Source: Jeotgalibacillus proteolyticus (GTDB taxonomy: Bacteria; Bacillota; Bacilli; Bacillales; Jeotgalibacillaceae). Taken from it: a stretch of DNA of 64,000 nt. Made by a program: the position numbers and the translations under genes. The notes below the pieces were generated by a model. That model worked only from the letters and a program-made list of their open reading frames with translations, made no database searches and was not told where the DNA came from. How positions within the stretch are numbered: position 1 is the first letter of the stretch; each line of letters begins with the position of its first letter. Below are positions 8,093 to 17,298 of this stretch, piece after piece. Where the stretch lies: positions 529,672 to 593,671 of the forward strand of contig NZ_PREZ01000004.1 in NCBI RefSeq assembly GCF_002926065.1. The letters are read 5' to 3'.

Positions 8093-8867
8093 TAAGCCGT
8101 TATTTATCCATTTAATCAAAACGAATAGGAATCTTTTTTTCCTTATCGCAGGGGCACTTACTCTGTTGATCGGAATAGTGATGAGTATCTTCACCCCGGA
8201 AACGATGCAGGAAATTACGCAAACAAGCATGGATGCACCCATTAATCCTTTAGGGGACATCTCAACCTTAATTAGCTTTGTTTCAAATCAGTACTTCGGC
8301 AATTTCGCGCTCATCTTTGCTATTATCTATTCCATTATTTTCGGCAATAAACTCGTAGCAGATCAGGTCGATAAAGGGAGCATGGCCTATCATCTGTCAG
8401 CACCTATTACAAGGAATCAATATACTTTTACAAGCGCACTTTACCTTGTTTCCTCACTTTTGATCATGTTCGGGTTGATCTTTGTGACAGGGTATGGAGT
8501 CGCAGAGCTTGTTCAGCCCGGTGAACTGCCGGTTAAAGAATTCTTCCTTCTAACAGCAGGTTCCTTCCTTCTGCATCTGGCGATCAGCGGAATCACTTTT
8601 TTCGCTTCGTGCTTATTCAACCGCAGCAGTCATTCACTTGCTCTTGGCGCAGGACTATCGGTGTTTTTCTTTGCTGCTAATCTGCTTTCAGGAATGAGTG
8701 ATAGCCTGGAGTTTCTGAAAAACGCAACGATTATCACGTTTTATGACACAAACGCCATTATTCAAAATAATAGCTATGAGTGGAAATTAAGTCTCTTAGC
8801 CTTGTTAGCGGTTATTCTTTACTTCTTTGGAATGCTCGTCTTTAAGCGAAAAGACTTGCCGTTGTAA
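8079..8867 (+). CDS. ABC-2 type exporter permease subunit
   Basis: 262 residues with six hydrophobic segments. The segment after the first membrane span carries GNKLVADQVDKGSMAYHLSAPITRNQY, typical of ABC-2 permeases (KxxGT-like block after the second span). It overlaps the ATPase gene, and a second in-frame ATG at 8085 is an equally possible start. It forms the membrane part of the exporter with the upstream ATPase. Confidence 0.85.
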   Translation: MTMFNKPLFIHLIKTNRNLFFLIAGALTLLIGIVMSIFTPETMQEITQTSMDAPINPLGDISTLISFVSNQYFGNFALIFAIIYSIIFGNKLVADQVDKGSMAYHLSAPITRNQYTFTSALYLVSSLLIMFGLIFVTGYGVAELVQPGELPVKEFFLLTAGSFLLHLAISGITFFASCLFNRSSHSLALGAGLSVFFFAANLLSGMSDSLEFLKNATIITFYDTNAIIQNNSYEWKLSLLALLAVILYFFGMLVFKRKDLPL

Positions 8868-8903
8868 GGCGCTTGTAGCATTTCTCCTATAGAAATTAAA
8901 AAT

Positions 8904-8934
8904 GATTGTAGCCTTTTTACTAAAGGCTACAATC
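8904..8934 (+). terminator. Hairpin after the ABC exporter genes
   Basis: Arms GATTGTAGCC and GGCTACAATC form a 10-bp perfect stem 36 bases after the permease stop. The following run is only moderately T-rich. Confidence 0.6.
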
Positions 8935-9021
8935 ACAATTATTTATATCCAAGTTACTCTAACTAATTTTGGAGAGTTACAATAATGTAGCCTGACGCAT
9001 TATCAGAAAGATGTTTATCAA

Positions 9022-9261
9022 TCAACTAGCAGGTACTTCTCTTTTTAGTTTTTTCATCCTGGTGATTTCCCCTGCATTGTATCCAACTAATGCCGCGATA
9101 AACGGTGCATAATTGGGAGAATCCCCTCTTCCAGAGCTAAAATCAAAAACAATCCAAAATGCTGTAAAACCAAAACTCAAAATCATTAAGAACCCTGCTG
9201 CCGATCAAACTTTATTGTTTTCCCATAAAAGAAAAAGCACACAAAATAGTGCACTTTTCAT
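9022..9261 (-). pseudogene. Small membrane protein gene, interrupted by an in-frame TGA
   Basis: On the minus strand a frame from ATG at 9261 reads MKSALFCVLFLLWENNKV, hits TGA, and continues in the same frame as SAAGFLMILSFGFTAFWIVF and on to a natural stop at 9022. The second half (54 residues from ATG at 9186) has one strong hydrophobic segment and a basic tail. Either it is a broken gene or only the shorter part is made; no good ribosome site is seen before 9186. The first codons overlap a weak hairpin that may end the ROK transcript. Family not recognised. Confidence 0.4.
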
Positions 9262-9289
9262 CCCAGCATAAATAAATTTCTCCCCTTAC

Positions 9290-10198
9290 TCATAAATCAT
9301 CAAGTATTTGGCTTCTAGCATAAACCCCAGCCCCCAACACCCCCGATTCCTTCCCATGCATAGCATACTTAAAATCAAACGTGCCCCTCAAACTTTCATA
9401 AACCCGCTCATTCGTTTTAGCTTCCAAAATCGGCAGGAGAAACGCATGGTTTGTCATAACGCCTCCTCCCATGACGAAAACGTCCGGGTTTACAGTATGT
9501 ACAACATTCGCGAGTCCAATTGCTAAATACGTCATGGTTTCATTTATTAAATGTAAAGCTTCTTTTTCTCCATGCATCGCTCTTTCAATCGCTTCCTGGG
9601 CTCCTCCCTGCCAGCCGAATTGTTCTTTACTGACCTGCGACAAAGCGGTTCCGCTCGCATACGCTTCAAGTGCACCAGGGTTCAGGTTTGAATGCACAAG
9701 TCCATCCGGCTTTATAATCATGTTTCCGATTTCCCCGGCACATCCGAAAGCTCCCTGAATTAATCGCCCGTCATGAACATAGCCGCTTCCAACGCCAGTA
9801 CTCACAGTTGTAAACCATACACTTTCGTAGTCTGCACCAGATCCACTGCTTGCCTCAGATAAAGCCGCTGCATTCGCATCATTTAACAAATACACTGGCA
9901 GCTTAAACTGATTTTCAACTAAACTGGTAACCGGTACATTAATCCAGTTTATAAGATTAGGAGGGTTTAAAAGAATCCCCTTTTTATGATCAAGCGGGCC
10001 TGGAGCACAAATGCCGATTCGCGAAAATTGATACTTTTCTCTGGCACGATTCAGCATATCAAAGATAATTCCAAGTGTATATTCATGTCCCTTTGCGACC
10101 TCAGAAGCTGCTTCCTCCCAGTGTAGAAGCTTATAGTGCTCATCTATTACTCCGACTCGAACCCTTGTACCGCCAAGATCTATTCCTGCTGTATACAT
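9290..10198 (-). CDS. ROK-family sugar kinase
   Basis: 302 residues. The N-terminal phosphate loop is AGIDLGGTRVRVGVID and the sugar/catalytic part is LLNDANAAALSEA (catalytic Asp in LNDAN). The usual ROK zinc site is absent: GEIGH is GEIGN here, and the CxCGxxGCxE stretch is SNLNPGALE. Kinases of this group phosphorylate glucose, mannose, GlcNAc or ManNAc. It lies just after the solute-binding protein gene, behind a terminator, and has its own AAGGGGA site. With the second ROK at 25120 it probably phosphorylates mannose or GlcNAc released from imported glycans. Which sugar it takes cannot be read from sequence. Confidence 0.85.
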   Translation of the reverse strand: MYTAGIDLGGTRVRVGVIDEHYKLLHWEEAASEVAKGHEYTLGIIFDMLNRAREKYQFSRIGICAPGPLDHKKGILLNPPNLINWINVPVTSLVENQFKLPVYLLNDANAAALSEASSGSGADYESVWFTTVSTGVGSGYVHDGRLIQGAFGCAGEIGNMIIKPDGLVHSNLNPGALEAYASGTALSQVSKEQFGWQGGAQEAIERAMHGEKEALHLINETMTYLAIGLANVVHTVNPDVFVMGGGVMTNHAFLLPILEAKTNERVYESLRGTFDFKYAMHGKESGVLGAGVYARSQILDDL

Positions 10199-10236
10199 GA
10201 AGATCTTCCCCTTCTCACTTTTATTAATACAAAAAT

Positions 10237-10279
10237 GGAGGGGAACTAAAAGGTCTTCTCAACCTTTTAGCGCCCCTCC
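10237..10279 (-). terminator. Terminator after the solute-binding protein gene
   Basis: A long stem (GGAGGGG..CTAAAAGGT with ACCTTTTAG..CCCCTCC), followed on the minus strand by TTTTTG. It may be read through into the ROK gene. Confidence 0.8.
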
Positions 10280-10303
10280 GTTACCAACTAATCCTGAAAA
10301 CAA

Positions 10304-11758
10304 TTATTGATTTTCTTTCCATTCATCATACTGTTTTTGAATCTCATCCATTACTTTTTGCATACCGGCTTCTTCTAATTTTTTATTAAAGGCAGGCAGG
10401 TACTCCTCCGGGTCCACAGCTCCCTTTAGTAATGCAGGTGAAAATTCACTCGCTACATTCGAAAGCGCTGCGATTTCGGTACGTACAGGATTTGAATCAA
10501 AGTAAAAGCCTAGTACAGGGGAAGGGGTAGAGTTAGCATTAAACTCTTCAAATGCCTCCCACTTATCCTCAGGATCGTCCTCATAAAGCTTAAGAAGGAA
10601 CTGATTCCCAATAGCAAAGCTAGGCATATTGAAGTTGTCAATTCGAGCTGGCAGGTGTTTGATGGTTCCATCTTCATTTTCTTCATAATGTGTACCTTCA
10701 ATTCCTTTATCAAGCAGGTTTCTTAGGTACGGGTCAGAGTTAAGAAGATTTAAAAACATCATTGCTCTTTCCGGATGCTTGGAAGTAGCTGAAATTGCCT
10801 GCATGGAACCCGTTACTGAGCCATTAAAAATATGTGGTTCTTCCAATGGGCGGGTTACAATTTCATATCCTGCAGATCTTGACCAAACTGATTCTGCATA
10901 AGGCTGGTACAATTCCTTACGAACAAACCAGTTAGGTGTTTCCAGAGGCCATGAATCTGTACTTGTTGCTGCATCCTGTGCGATATAGCCTTTTTTGTAG
11001 TATTCATGCATCGTTTTTAACGTTTCCATCGTAATGTCTTCTTCGTACTTATTAATGACCTCATCTGTGTTGCCGTCAAGACGGAAAGCAAATGGAAGCT
11101 CCCCTTGTAAAACAGAGTCAAAAGGCAGGTGAGCATCAAACGTAGCAATCGGAGTCACACCAGGTTCATTTTCTTTAATAACAGCCAATAGAGGCTCAAG
11201 ATCTTCAATCGAGTTTACAGTTGAAAGATCCAAACCGTGTTTTTCAACAAGCTCATTGTTGAAAGATAGAACAGCCTGTTGGCCAACTTCTTTATTTGTA
11301 GGGACTGCATAAAGCTCCCCGTCAATTTGAGCTCCTTCAAGAAATGCAGGGTCAATGAGTTCTTTCATTTCTTTACCGTACTCATCCATTAAATCGTTCA
11401 AACCAACAAAAGCACCGCGTCTTGCGTTTAACGAATAATTGTTAGCCCATGAGCTTGAGAATGCTATATCATATTCTTCGCCTGAAGTAGTGATTACTTG
11501 CATTCTGTCACCAAACTCACCCCAGTCAAGAAGCTTCAGGTCAATGGAGGTATTGATTTTTTCCTTCGTATACTTATTAACTTCCTCCATCACCATTTCA
11601 GTATCCTGCTGTGGAGTACCAATTAAATACCAGACTAATGTAACGTGATCGTCTGTAGAATCCCCCGATGAATCAGCGCTTGAATCATCACTGCTACAAG
11701 CTGCCAGTACCCCTGCAAACATCATAAAGACAAGTGATAATAACCCAATCTTCTTCAT
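10304..11758 (-). CDS. Lipoprotein solute-binding protein, LplA/NgtS-like, for glycan import
   Basis: 484 residues. The signal peptide MKKIGLLSLVFMMFAGVLAAC ends in a lipobox with Cys about residue 21, followed by a Ser/Asp-rich linker. The body is a family 1 carbohydrate-binding protein and the last 100 residues look like the DUF3502 domain of LplA/YtcQ proteins (VRTEIAALSNVASEF). AAGGGGATGTAA precedes ATG. It follows two permease genes and ends in a terminator. The pneumococcal counterpart NgtS binds whole N-glycans released by an ENGase. Given the GH85, GH38 and GH125 genes alongside, the same ligand is likely here. No ATPase is encoded; a shared MsmX-type ATPase is expected. Confidence 0.88.
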   Translation of the reverse strand: MKKIGLLSLVFMMFAGVLAACSSDDSSADSSGDSTDDHVTLVWYLIGTPQQDTEMVMEEVNKYTKEKINTSIDLKLLDWGEFGDRMQVITTSGEEYDIAFSSSWANNYSLNARRGAFVGLNDLMDEYGKEMKELIDPAFLEGAQIDGELYAVPTNKEVGQQAVLSFNNELVEKHGLDLSTVNSIEDLEPLLAVIKENEPGVTPIATFDAHLPFDSVLQGELPFAFRLDGNTDEVINKYEEDITMETLKTMHEYYKKGYIAQDAATSTDSWPLETPNWFVRKELYQPYAESVWSRSAGYEIVTRPLEEPHIFNGSVTGSMQAISATSKHPERAMMFLNLLNSDPYLRNLLDKGIEGTHYEENEDGTIKHLPARIDNFNMPSFAIGNQFLLKLYEDDPEDKWEAFEEFNANSTPSPVLGFYFDSNPVRTEIAALSNVASEFSPALLKGAVDPEEYLPAFNKKLEEAGMQKVMDEIQKQYDEWKENQ

Positions 11759-11821
11759 TTACATCCCCTTTATTTCATCTTTAATCTATCAAAAAAGAAG
11801 CAAGCTCCTTCAGTGAACAAA

Positions 11822-12784
11822 TTAGTCCTTTACTCCGCCTATCGTCAGGCCTTTAACAAAATACTTTTGGAAGAACGGATAAGATAAAGCAATCGGCAGA
11901 GTCGCGATAACGACCATCGCCATTCTTGCAGAATCCTGTGGAATCGAACTTAAAATAGCACTGTTTTGATTGGACAGCATGGCATTTTGCTTAATAAAAT
12001 CCATATTGTTCTCAATTCTCATTAAAAGAGATTGCAGAGGAATCAGGTTTGGATCATCGATAAACAGCAATGCATTAAACCAGTCATTCCAGTATGCCAG
12101 CGTACTAAAAAGAGCGATTGTGGCAATACCCGGGATCGAAAGAGGCAATACAATCGTTAAAAAGATTCTTAATTCCCCCGCCCCATCAATTCTGGCAGAT
12201 TCCAGAATAGCTTCAGGTACTGTTCTCATAAAAAACGTTCTCATAATAATAATGTAAAACGCGTTGACTGCCATCGGAAGAATTAACGCCCATATCGAAT
12301 TCTTCAAATCTAAAAACTGAGTCATTACAATATAAAAAGGAACCATTCCACCGCTAAACAGCATGGTAAAAAAAGCGATAAAGGTAAATTGTTTACGGTA
12401 TATGAATTGTTTACGTGAAATCGCGTACGCATATAGGGCGATTACGGAAACACTGATTAAGGTACCTAACACTGTCACGAGAATCGTAACTCCATAGGCC
12501 TGCACGACCTGTGATCTCATTTGCCATAAATATTTATAGGCTTCAAAGCTCCACTGTTCAGGAATAAGCTGATAACCATTGGCAGCTAACGATTGTTCGT
12601 TCGATAAAGAGATGATAATGACGTAAAGAAAAGGAAAGATACAGAGAAAGGCAAAGGTCCCCAGCATGACATGCATGAAAATACTTGTTTTACCTGAGAA
12701 GCCATATGGATTGTATCGTTTTTTTCTGGGAATCCTTTTCGGCATGCTCTCCTCCCGCTCTAATAGCTCGGCTGGTTTATCCAT
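11822..12784 (-). CDS. Carbohydrate ABC permease, LplC/YtcP type
   Basis: 320 residues with six membrane segments and an extended charged N-terminus (PKRIPRKKRYNPYGF). The EAA loop for ATPase contact is ESARIDGAGELRIFLTIVLPLS, about residues 205-226. It sits between the LplB-type permease gene and the solute-binding protein gene, 27 nt after the former. It is a membrane subunit of the predicted N-glycan importer (NgtP2-like). Confidence 0.9.
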   Translation of the reverse strand: MDKPAELLEREESMPKRIPRKKRYNPYGFSGKTSIFMHVMLGTFAFLCIFPFLYVIIISLSNEQSLAANGYQLIPEQWSFEAYKYLWQMRSQVVQAYGVTILVTVLGTLISVSVIALYAYAISRKQFIYRKQFTFIAFFTMLFSGGMVPFYIVMTQFLDLKNSIWALILPMAVNAFYIIIMRTFFMRTVPEAILESARIDGAGELRIFLTIVLPLSIPGIATIALFSTLAYWNDWFNALLFIDDPNLIPLQSLLMRIENNMDFIKQNAMLSNQNSAILSSIPQDSARMAMVVIATLPIALSYPFFQKYFVKGLTIGGVKD

Positions 12785-12811
12785 ATCATCACTCCCCTTG
12801 TCCTAAATGAA

Positions 12812-13750
12812 TTAGAATAACGCATTTTCTTCATCTATTTTTCTTACAATATAGTTTGTTAATAAGATTAAAACGAAGCCAACTGTTGCCTGATATAACC
12901 CGGCAGCCGTACTCATGCCGATATCTCCCATTGTCATGAGACCGCGATAAACATATGTATCAATAACATTTGTAACAGAGTATAGAGGTCCTGAGTCACG
13001 CGGGATTTGATAGAACAGACCGAAATCCGCACTGAAAATACTGCCAATATTTAAGATGGTTAAAATGACGATCAGTGGCATAATCATTGGAATCGTTACA
13101 TGCCTGATTTGCTGCCATTTATTTGCCCCGTCAATCATGGCGGCTTCATAGTGGGTGCGGTCAATTCCTACTATAGCAGCCAGGTAAACAATGCTGCTGA
13201 ACCCTACACCCTTCCACTGGCTAATGACGGTAATAAAATAAGGCCAATAATCCGGTTCGTTATACCAGGCTACCGGGTCTATATTAAAAAACCCTAGTAC
13301 ATTGTTAAACAATCCTTTATCCATGCTCAAGAAGGCAAAAACAAAGTAACTAACGACAACCCATGATAAAAAATGAGGAAACAGCATGCCTGTTTGATAT
13401 ACCTTTGCAAGCTTCTGTTTAGTTAATTCACTTAATATGATGGCTACTGCAACTGCTAAAATGAGTCCGACTACGATAAAAACAATATTATATAGCAGCG
13501 TGTTTCGTGTAATAATAAATGCATCATTTGTACTGAACAAAAATTGGAAGTTCTCTAACCCCACCCACTCACTATGAAAAACACTTGCAAAAAAACCATC
13601 CGGGTGAAATCGAAAATCCTTAAATGCAATGATTTGACCGAACATTGGAATATACTTCATAACAATCAGCCAGATAAATCCCGGCAAAATCATTAGCAGC
13701 CAGATACGGTTATCATATAAATTCTTTCCAAATTGTTTTAGTTTCTTCAT
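12812..13750 (-). CDS. Carbohydrate ABC permease, LplB type
   Basis: 312 residues, six membrane segments, with the EAA loop EAAMIDGANKWQQIRHVTIPMI near residue 205. GGAGGCAGGC precedes ATG at 13750. It is the first gene of the importer operon (permease, permease, binding protein), and a cre-like box lies 43 bases upstream. Lpl-type importers carry complex glycans in bacilli and streptococci and use a shared ATPase. Confidence 0.9.
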   Translation of the reverse strand: MKKLKQFGKNLYDNRIWLLMILPGFIWLIVMKYIPMFGQIIAFKDFRFHPDGFFASVFHSEWVGLENFQFLFSTNDAFIITRNTLLYNIVFIVVGLILAVAVAIILSELTKQKLAKVYQTGMLFPHFLSWVVVSYFVFAFLSMDKGLFNNVLGFFNIDPVAWYNEPDYWPYFITVISQWKGVGFSSIVYLAAIVGIDRTHYEAAMIDGANKWQQIRHVTIPMIMPLIVILTILNIGSIFSADFGLFYQIPRDSGPLYSVTNVIDTYVYRGLMTMGDIGMSTAAGLYQATVGFVLILLTNYIVRKIDEENALF

Positions 13751-13792
13751 AGCCTGCCTCCTTTCAACCTTTTACTGCCTACATCAATTATA

Positions 13793-13806
13793 TGAAAACC
13801 CTTACA
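13793..13806. promoter_or_regulatory. cre-like box before the importer operon
   Basis: TGAAAACCCTTACA fits the CcpA consensus TGWAANCGNTNWCA at 13 of 14 positions. It suggests catabolite repression of glycan import. Confidence 0.5.
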
Positions 13807-13898
13807 TTTCTTATAGTTGAGATATCTTAGATTTAATGGTAAAAATAAATACAATTTTTTAAAGCTTTTGTAAACACAGCACTTCTATCAATCTACTA

Positions 13899-13929
13899 AT
13901 AAAAAAGAAACCTCCTGATAAGAGATTTC
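13899..13929 (-). terminator. Terminator after the response regulator gene
   Basis: GAAATCTC and GAGGTTTC form an 8-bp stem with one G-U pair, followed on the minus strand by TTTTTT. It separates the long glycosidase/two-component operon from the importer operon. Confidence 0.7.
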
Positions 13930-13931
13930 CT

Positions 13932-15455
13932 TTACACCTGCATATGTTTTTTTCTCCATTCTGATGGCGTAACTTTTTCATACTTTTTAAACTGCTTATA
14001 AAAATACGTAGCATCGGTGTAGCCTACTTTTTTTCCGATATGGCCAGCCTTTTCGTAAGAGTTTAACAGCAGATTTTTAGCACGGTCGATCCTAAGTTGA
14101 TTAAGATATTTAGTGAATGAACTCTTCACTTCTTTTTGAAACAGCTGCCCTAAATAAATGGGATTAATGTGAAAGGTGTGACCTAACGTTTTTAAGGACA
14201 TATCCTCTGAGTAATTTTTATGAATATAAGAAAGAACCGTTTGAACAATTGGGCTTTTCTCCTCTTCAACTGTGCGATCCTGTTCGATTAAATCTGTGCA
14301 TTGATCAATAATACCTAATGCATCCTCTGCCTGCTGCAAATAAAGAATCTGATGAATCATTTGGATGTAATGCGTGTACTCCAGCGAAATCATGAACTTA
14401 TTCTTGACCTGGAAAAAGAACTCCAGCAATACACTTTTTATCACGAAAAATTCTTTGTTCTGCTCCAGTTGAATAAAAACTTCTTTTAAATAATGTTTAA
14501 CCGAATCATAGTCCTGGTTGGCTAGCTGCTCCATTAATTCAGGCTTTAAATACCTGTGGATCTGTATATCCTGATCTGCATTTTTACGGGAGGATTTTAA
14601 ATACATTTGTTCAGCCATCAAATGATCCTGATCCGGCAAGAGCAGCTTTAACTCACAGGCCATCTCCAATGAGCGGTAGACAGCAGGCACTTCTTTAAAG
14701 GAATCTACCGTACCGCTAATTACATACACATGCTCTCTACCGGCTGCCTCGTGCTGGATAAGAGAAGCAAAGACTTCTTTTTCCCTTTCAAAATCCTGCT
14801 CTGAACCTTCACACCAGATTAAAAATAAATCACCAGACGGGGTTATCACGGCAACTCCATTCGTCTCCTGTTCTATTTTTGCCTGAAGAGAGTACAAAAG
14901 ATGCTCTGTCTGCTCTTCCCAATCCAGTTTTAATAGCCCAAGATGCATGGGTGCCCGGAATTTCGTTGTCGGGTAAAAGGAAAGTCTTTCTTTGAAATCT
15001 TGATCATCCATTTTCCCCATTAACCAGCGCCAAATAGAATGATCACGAAGAATGAGAACCGACTCTTCTTCCAGTGTTGAACGTTCTATTTTCTCTTTTA
15101 CATGAAGAAGAGATGATAAAAACTCATCTTCGTTAACCGGTTTTAAAAGATAATTTTCAATTCCAAGCTTTAATCCCCTTTTAATAAGATCAAACTCTTG
15201 AAAACCTGATAGAATAATAGACTTTATTGACTCATTTTCCTGGTTAATCTTCTCGATCAGCTCCAGCCCTGTCATTTGGGGCATATTAATATCGGTAATT
15301 AATACATCAAACTGGATGCTTCGCGACTTTTCCAATGCTTCCAGCCCATTTTCAGCTGTCGCCACAACCTCAAAGCCGATCGATTCCCAATCAATGATAT
15401 AAGTTAACCCCTCTAAAATAAGTGGTTCATCGTCTACCAGCATGACTCTGATCAT
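13932..15455 (-). CDS. YesN-type response regulator, AraC output domain
   Basis: 507 residues. The receiver domain (1-125) has DDEPLILEG, the phosphorylated Asp in VLITDINMP (about residue 55) and the Lys in ENYLLKPV. A middle region of about 270 residues is typical of YesN proteins. The C-terminal 100 residues are a two-helix-turn-helix AraC domain (LKTLGHTFHINPIYLGQLFQKE, then HIGKKVGYTDATYFYKQFKK). The start lies 1 nt after the kinase stop. In Streptococcus pneumoniae the related TCS07 controls N-glycan processing genes. It most likely activates the importer and glycosidase genes here. Confidence 0.92.
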   Translation of the reverse strand: MIRVMLVDDEPLILEGLTYIIDWESIGFEVVATAENGLEALEKSRSIQFDVLITDINMPQMTGLELIEKINQENESIKSIILSGFQEFDLIKRGLKLGIENYLLKPVNEDEFLSSLLHVKEKIERSTLEEESVLILRDHSIWRWLMGKMDDQDFKERLSFYPTTKFRAPMHLGLLKLDWEEQTEHLLYSLQAKIEQETNGVAVITPSGDLFLIWCEGSEQDFEREKEVFASLIQHEAAGREHVYVISGTVDSFKEVPAVYRSLEMACELKLLLPDQDHLMAEQMYLKSSRKNADQDIQIHRYLKPELMEQLANQDYDSVKHYLKEVFIQLEQNKEFFVIKSVLLEFFFQVKNKFMISLEYTHYIQMIHQILYLQQAEDALGIIDQCTDLIEQDRTVEEEKSPIVQTVLSYIHKNYSEDMSLKTLGHTFHINPIYLGQLFQKEVKSSFTKYLNQLRIDRAKNLLLNSYEKAGHIGKKVGYTDATYFYKQFKKYEKVTPSEWRKKHMQV

Positions 15456-15456
15456 G

Positions 15457-17238
15457 TCAATCCACCCCCCTTATCAGTGGCAGCATTACGGATACAGTAG
15501 TCTTTACATTTGGCGTACTCGTAATGCTGACTCCGTATTGTTCCCCGTATTTTAAACGTATTCGCTGATTCACATTTCCGAGTCCAATGGAATTCTCAGA
15601 CCCTTCCCCGCGCTTAAGTCTTTCTTTGATCCCATTTAGTCTATCACCTTCAATCCCACTCCCATTATCCTCAATATCAATTTTAAGGGAATTCTCTTTT
15701 TCATAAATCGTAACGTTCACCTGGTTTACTTCGCTTCCCCTTTTGAATCCATGGAGTAAAAAATTCTCAATTAAAGGCTGCAGGATAAATGGAGGCAGGT
15801 AATAGGAATAATATTTTTCGTCGACCTCGAAATGGCTGTTTAACTGATTTTTAAATCTTATTTTAAATAATTCAATATACTGAAGGGCATGCTTCATTTC
15901 TTCTTCCACTGTTACCACATCAGCACTTTTTAACGAATAACGGAATAATTCAGCAAGCTGGACGATCATTTTGGCGGATGTTCTACCACCTTCAGCAAGG
16001 GATTTCATCCGGATCGCCTCAAGTGTGTTATATAAAAAATGAGGATTAATTTGCGCCTGCAGATTAGCAAGCTCTGCTTCGGTTTGTTTCAGCTTTGAAA
16101 AATAAACTTTGTTAATATAGTTATTCAGCTCATCCAGCGTTTCATTAAAGGTGTGAGAAATAATCGTCAGATCATCATCTACTTTTGTTGCATGGATTCT
16201 GGCTGTCAAATTGCCGTTCTGAACGTCTCTCATCTTCGTAAGAATTTCATCAACCCGCTTTGAATAACCCCTCAGTGAAAAATAAGGAAGAGCAATCGCA
16301 ACGACTGTTAATACAAGAATGATGGAAAAAATCGTTGTTTTATACGTAAGCAGCTGGGCGATCTCTTTTTCCGGAATAACAGCTGTGACCATAAGCTGGC
16401 TCGCAGGATCAATAGAGGACTGAATATAATAACGGTCATCCCGTTTTACCTGCTTTTGGACAACAGTATAATTTAATTCGTCTATTAAACTTTCAGAAAC
16501 ACTGCCATAGGAATAATATAAATTCCCCTGCTCATCAGTAATAAAGATCGTTCCTTGAGCCGGTGTGTCTCTTAGGGATAATAGCCGGTTAATATTTTCA
16601 TAGCTGAAATACACCATTACTTTTCCAAGCCGGTCCATTGAAACCGGATCATTGATTTGCTCTTCCACGATAAACATGTCTTTAGGAGGCTGATATGTCT
16701 CAACAGGTGCTGAATTATACGTATCAAACTCTGTCGCATGATCTTCCTTGTAATGATTACTTTGATTCCATCTGCTATGGTCATAGAGATAGACGTATTC
16801 TGTTCCTAAATTTTCATTTCGAATTTGCAGCGCAATCGCTTCAGGATCTCTGGAAAAATAGTTCTTCACGTAAATATCAAAATTGTAGGGCACGAAGGAA
16901 TCGCTTGAGGAAAATTTATCGAGCCGGTAGCCGATGTACTCCTGGTAATCATGCTGCAAGGCAAATGCCAGATCTTCAATGAGCCTCTCTTCCAAATAAA
17001 GCTGCCGAATCCCTTGATTTACAAATTGATGCTTTTCCTGAAGCTCGGACTTAATCTCGTTGATGAGCGTTTCATGCCTGTCAAGCTCCCGTTGAACAAT
17101 AAAATCAGAATAATATTCGGATAGAAAAACAAATAACGCAGACATGGTTAGAAAAATGATGAGGGAGTACGTTAAAAATACACGATAAAACATTCTGCGG
17201 CTTATTTTTTTAATATAGCGAAGCGCTTTCAATTTCAT
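15457..17238 (-). CDS. YesM-type sensor histidine kinase
   Basis: About 593 residues. A membrane segment near 20-40, a long extracellular sensor region (about 40-300), a second span (about 305-325), a HAMP linker (KMRDVQNGNLTARI), the phospho-acceptor His in AQINPHFLYNTLEAIRMKS, and an ATPase domain ending in DNGSGI and GLGNVNQRIRLKYG. The start is uncertain: GGGGAG is only 2 nt from ATG 17238 and would fit TTG at 17229 better. The external sensor region probably detects glycans or binding protein. It is co-transcribed with yesN and lies downstream of the GH38 gene. Confidence 0.9.
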   Translation of the reverse strand: MKLKALRYIKKISRRMFYRVFLTYSLIIFLTMSALFVFLSEYYSDFIVQRELDRHETLINEIKSELQEKHQFVNQGIRQLYLEERLIEDLAFALQHDYQEYIGYRLDKFSSSDSFVPYNFDIYVKNYFSRDPEAIALQIRNENLGTEYVYLYDHSRWNQSNHYKEDHATEFDTYNSAPVETYQPPKDMFIVEEQINDPVSMDRLGKVMVYFSYENINRLLSLRDTPAQGTIFITDEQGNLYYSYGSVSESLIDELNYTVVQKQVKRDDRYYIQSSIDPASQLMVTAVIPEKEIAQLLTYKTTIFSIILVLTVVAIALPYFSLRGYSKRVDEILTKMRDVQNGNLTARIHATKVDDDLTIISHTFNETLDELNNYINKVYFSKLKQTEAELANLQAQINPHFLYNTLEAIRMKSLAEGGRTSAKMIVQLAELFRYSLKSADVVTVEEEMKHALQYIELFKIRFKNQLNSHFEVDEKYYSYYLPPFILQPLIENFLLHGFKRGSEVNQVNVTIYEKENSLKIDIEDNGSGIEGDRLNGIKERLKRGEGSENSIGLGNVNQRIRLKYGEQYGVSITSTPNVKTTVSVMLPLIRGVD

Positions 17239-17298
17239 CACTCCCCGGTAAAAGGTAAAAGAAACAGAGACTAAATTTTCATAGCCCCTGTTCTCCTC

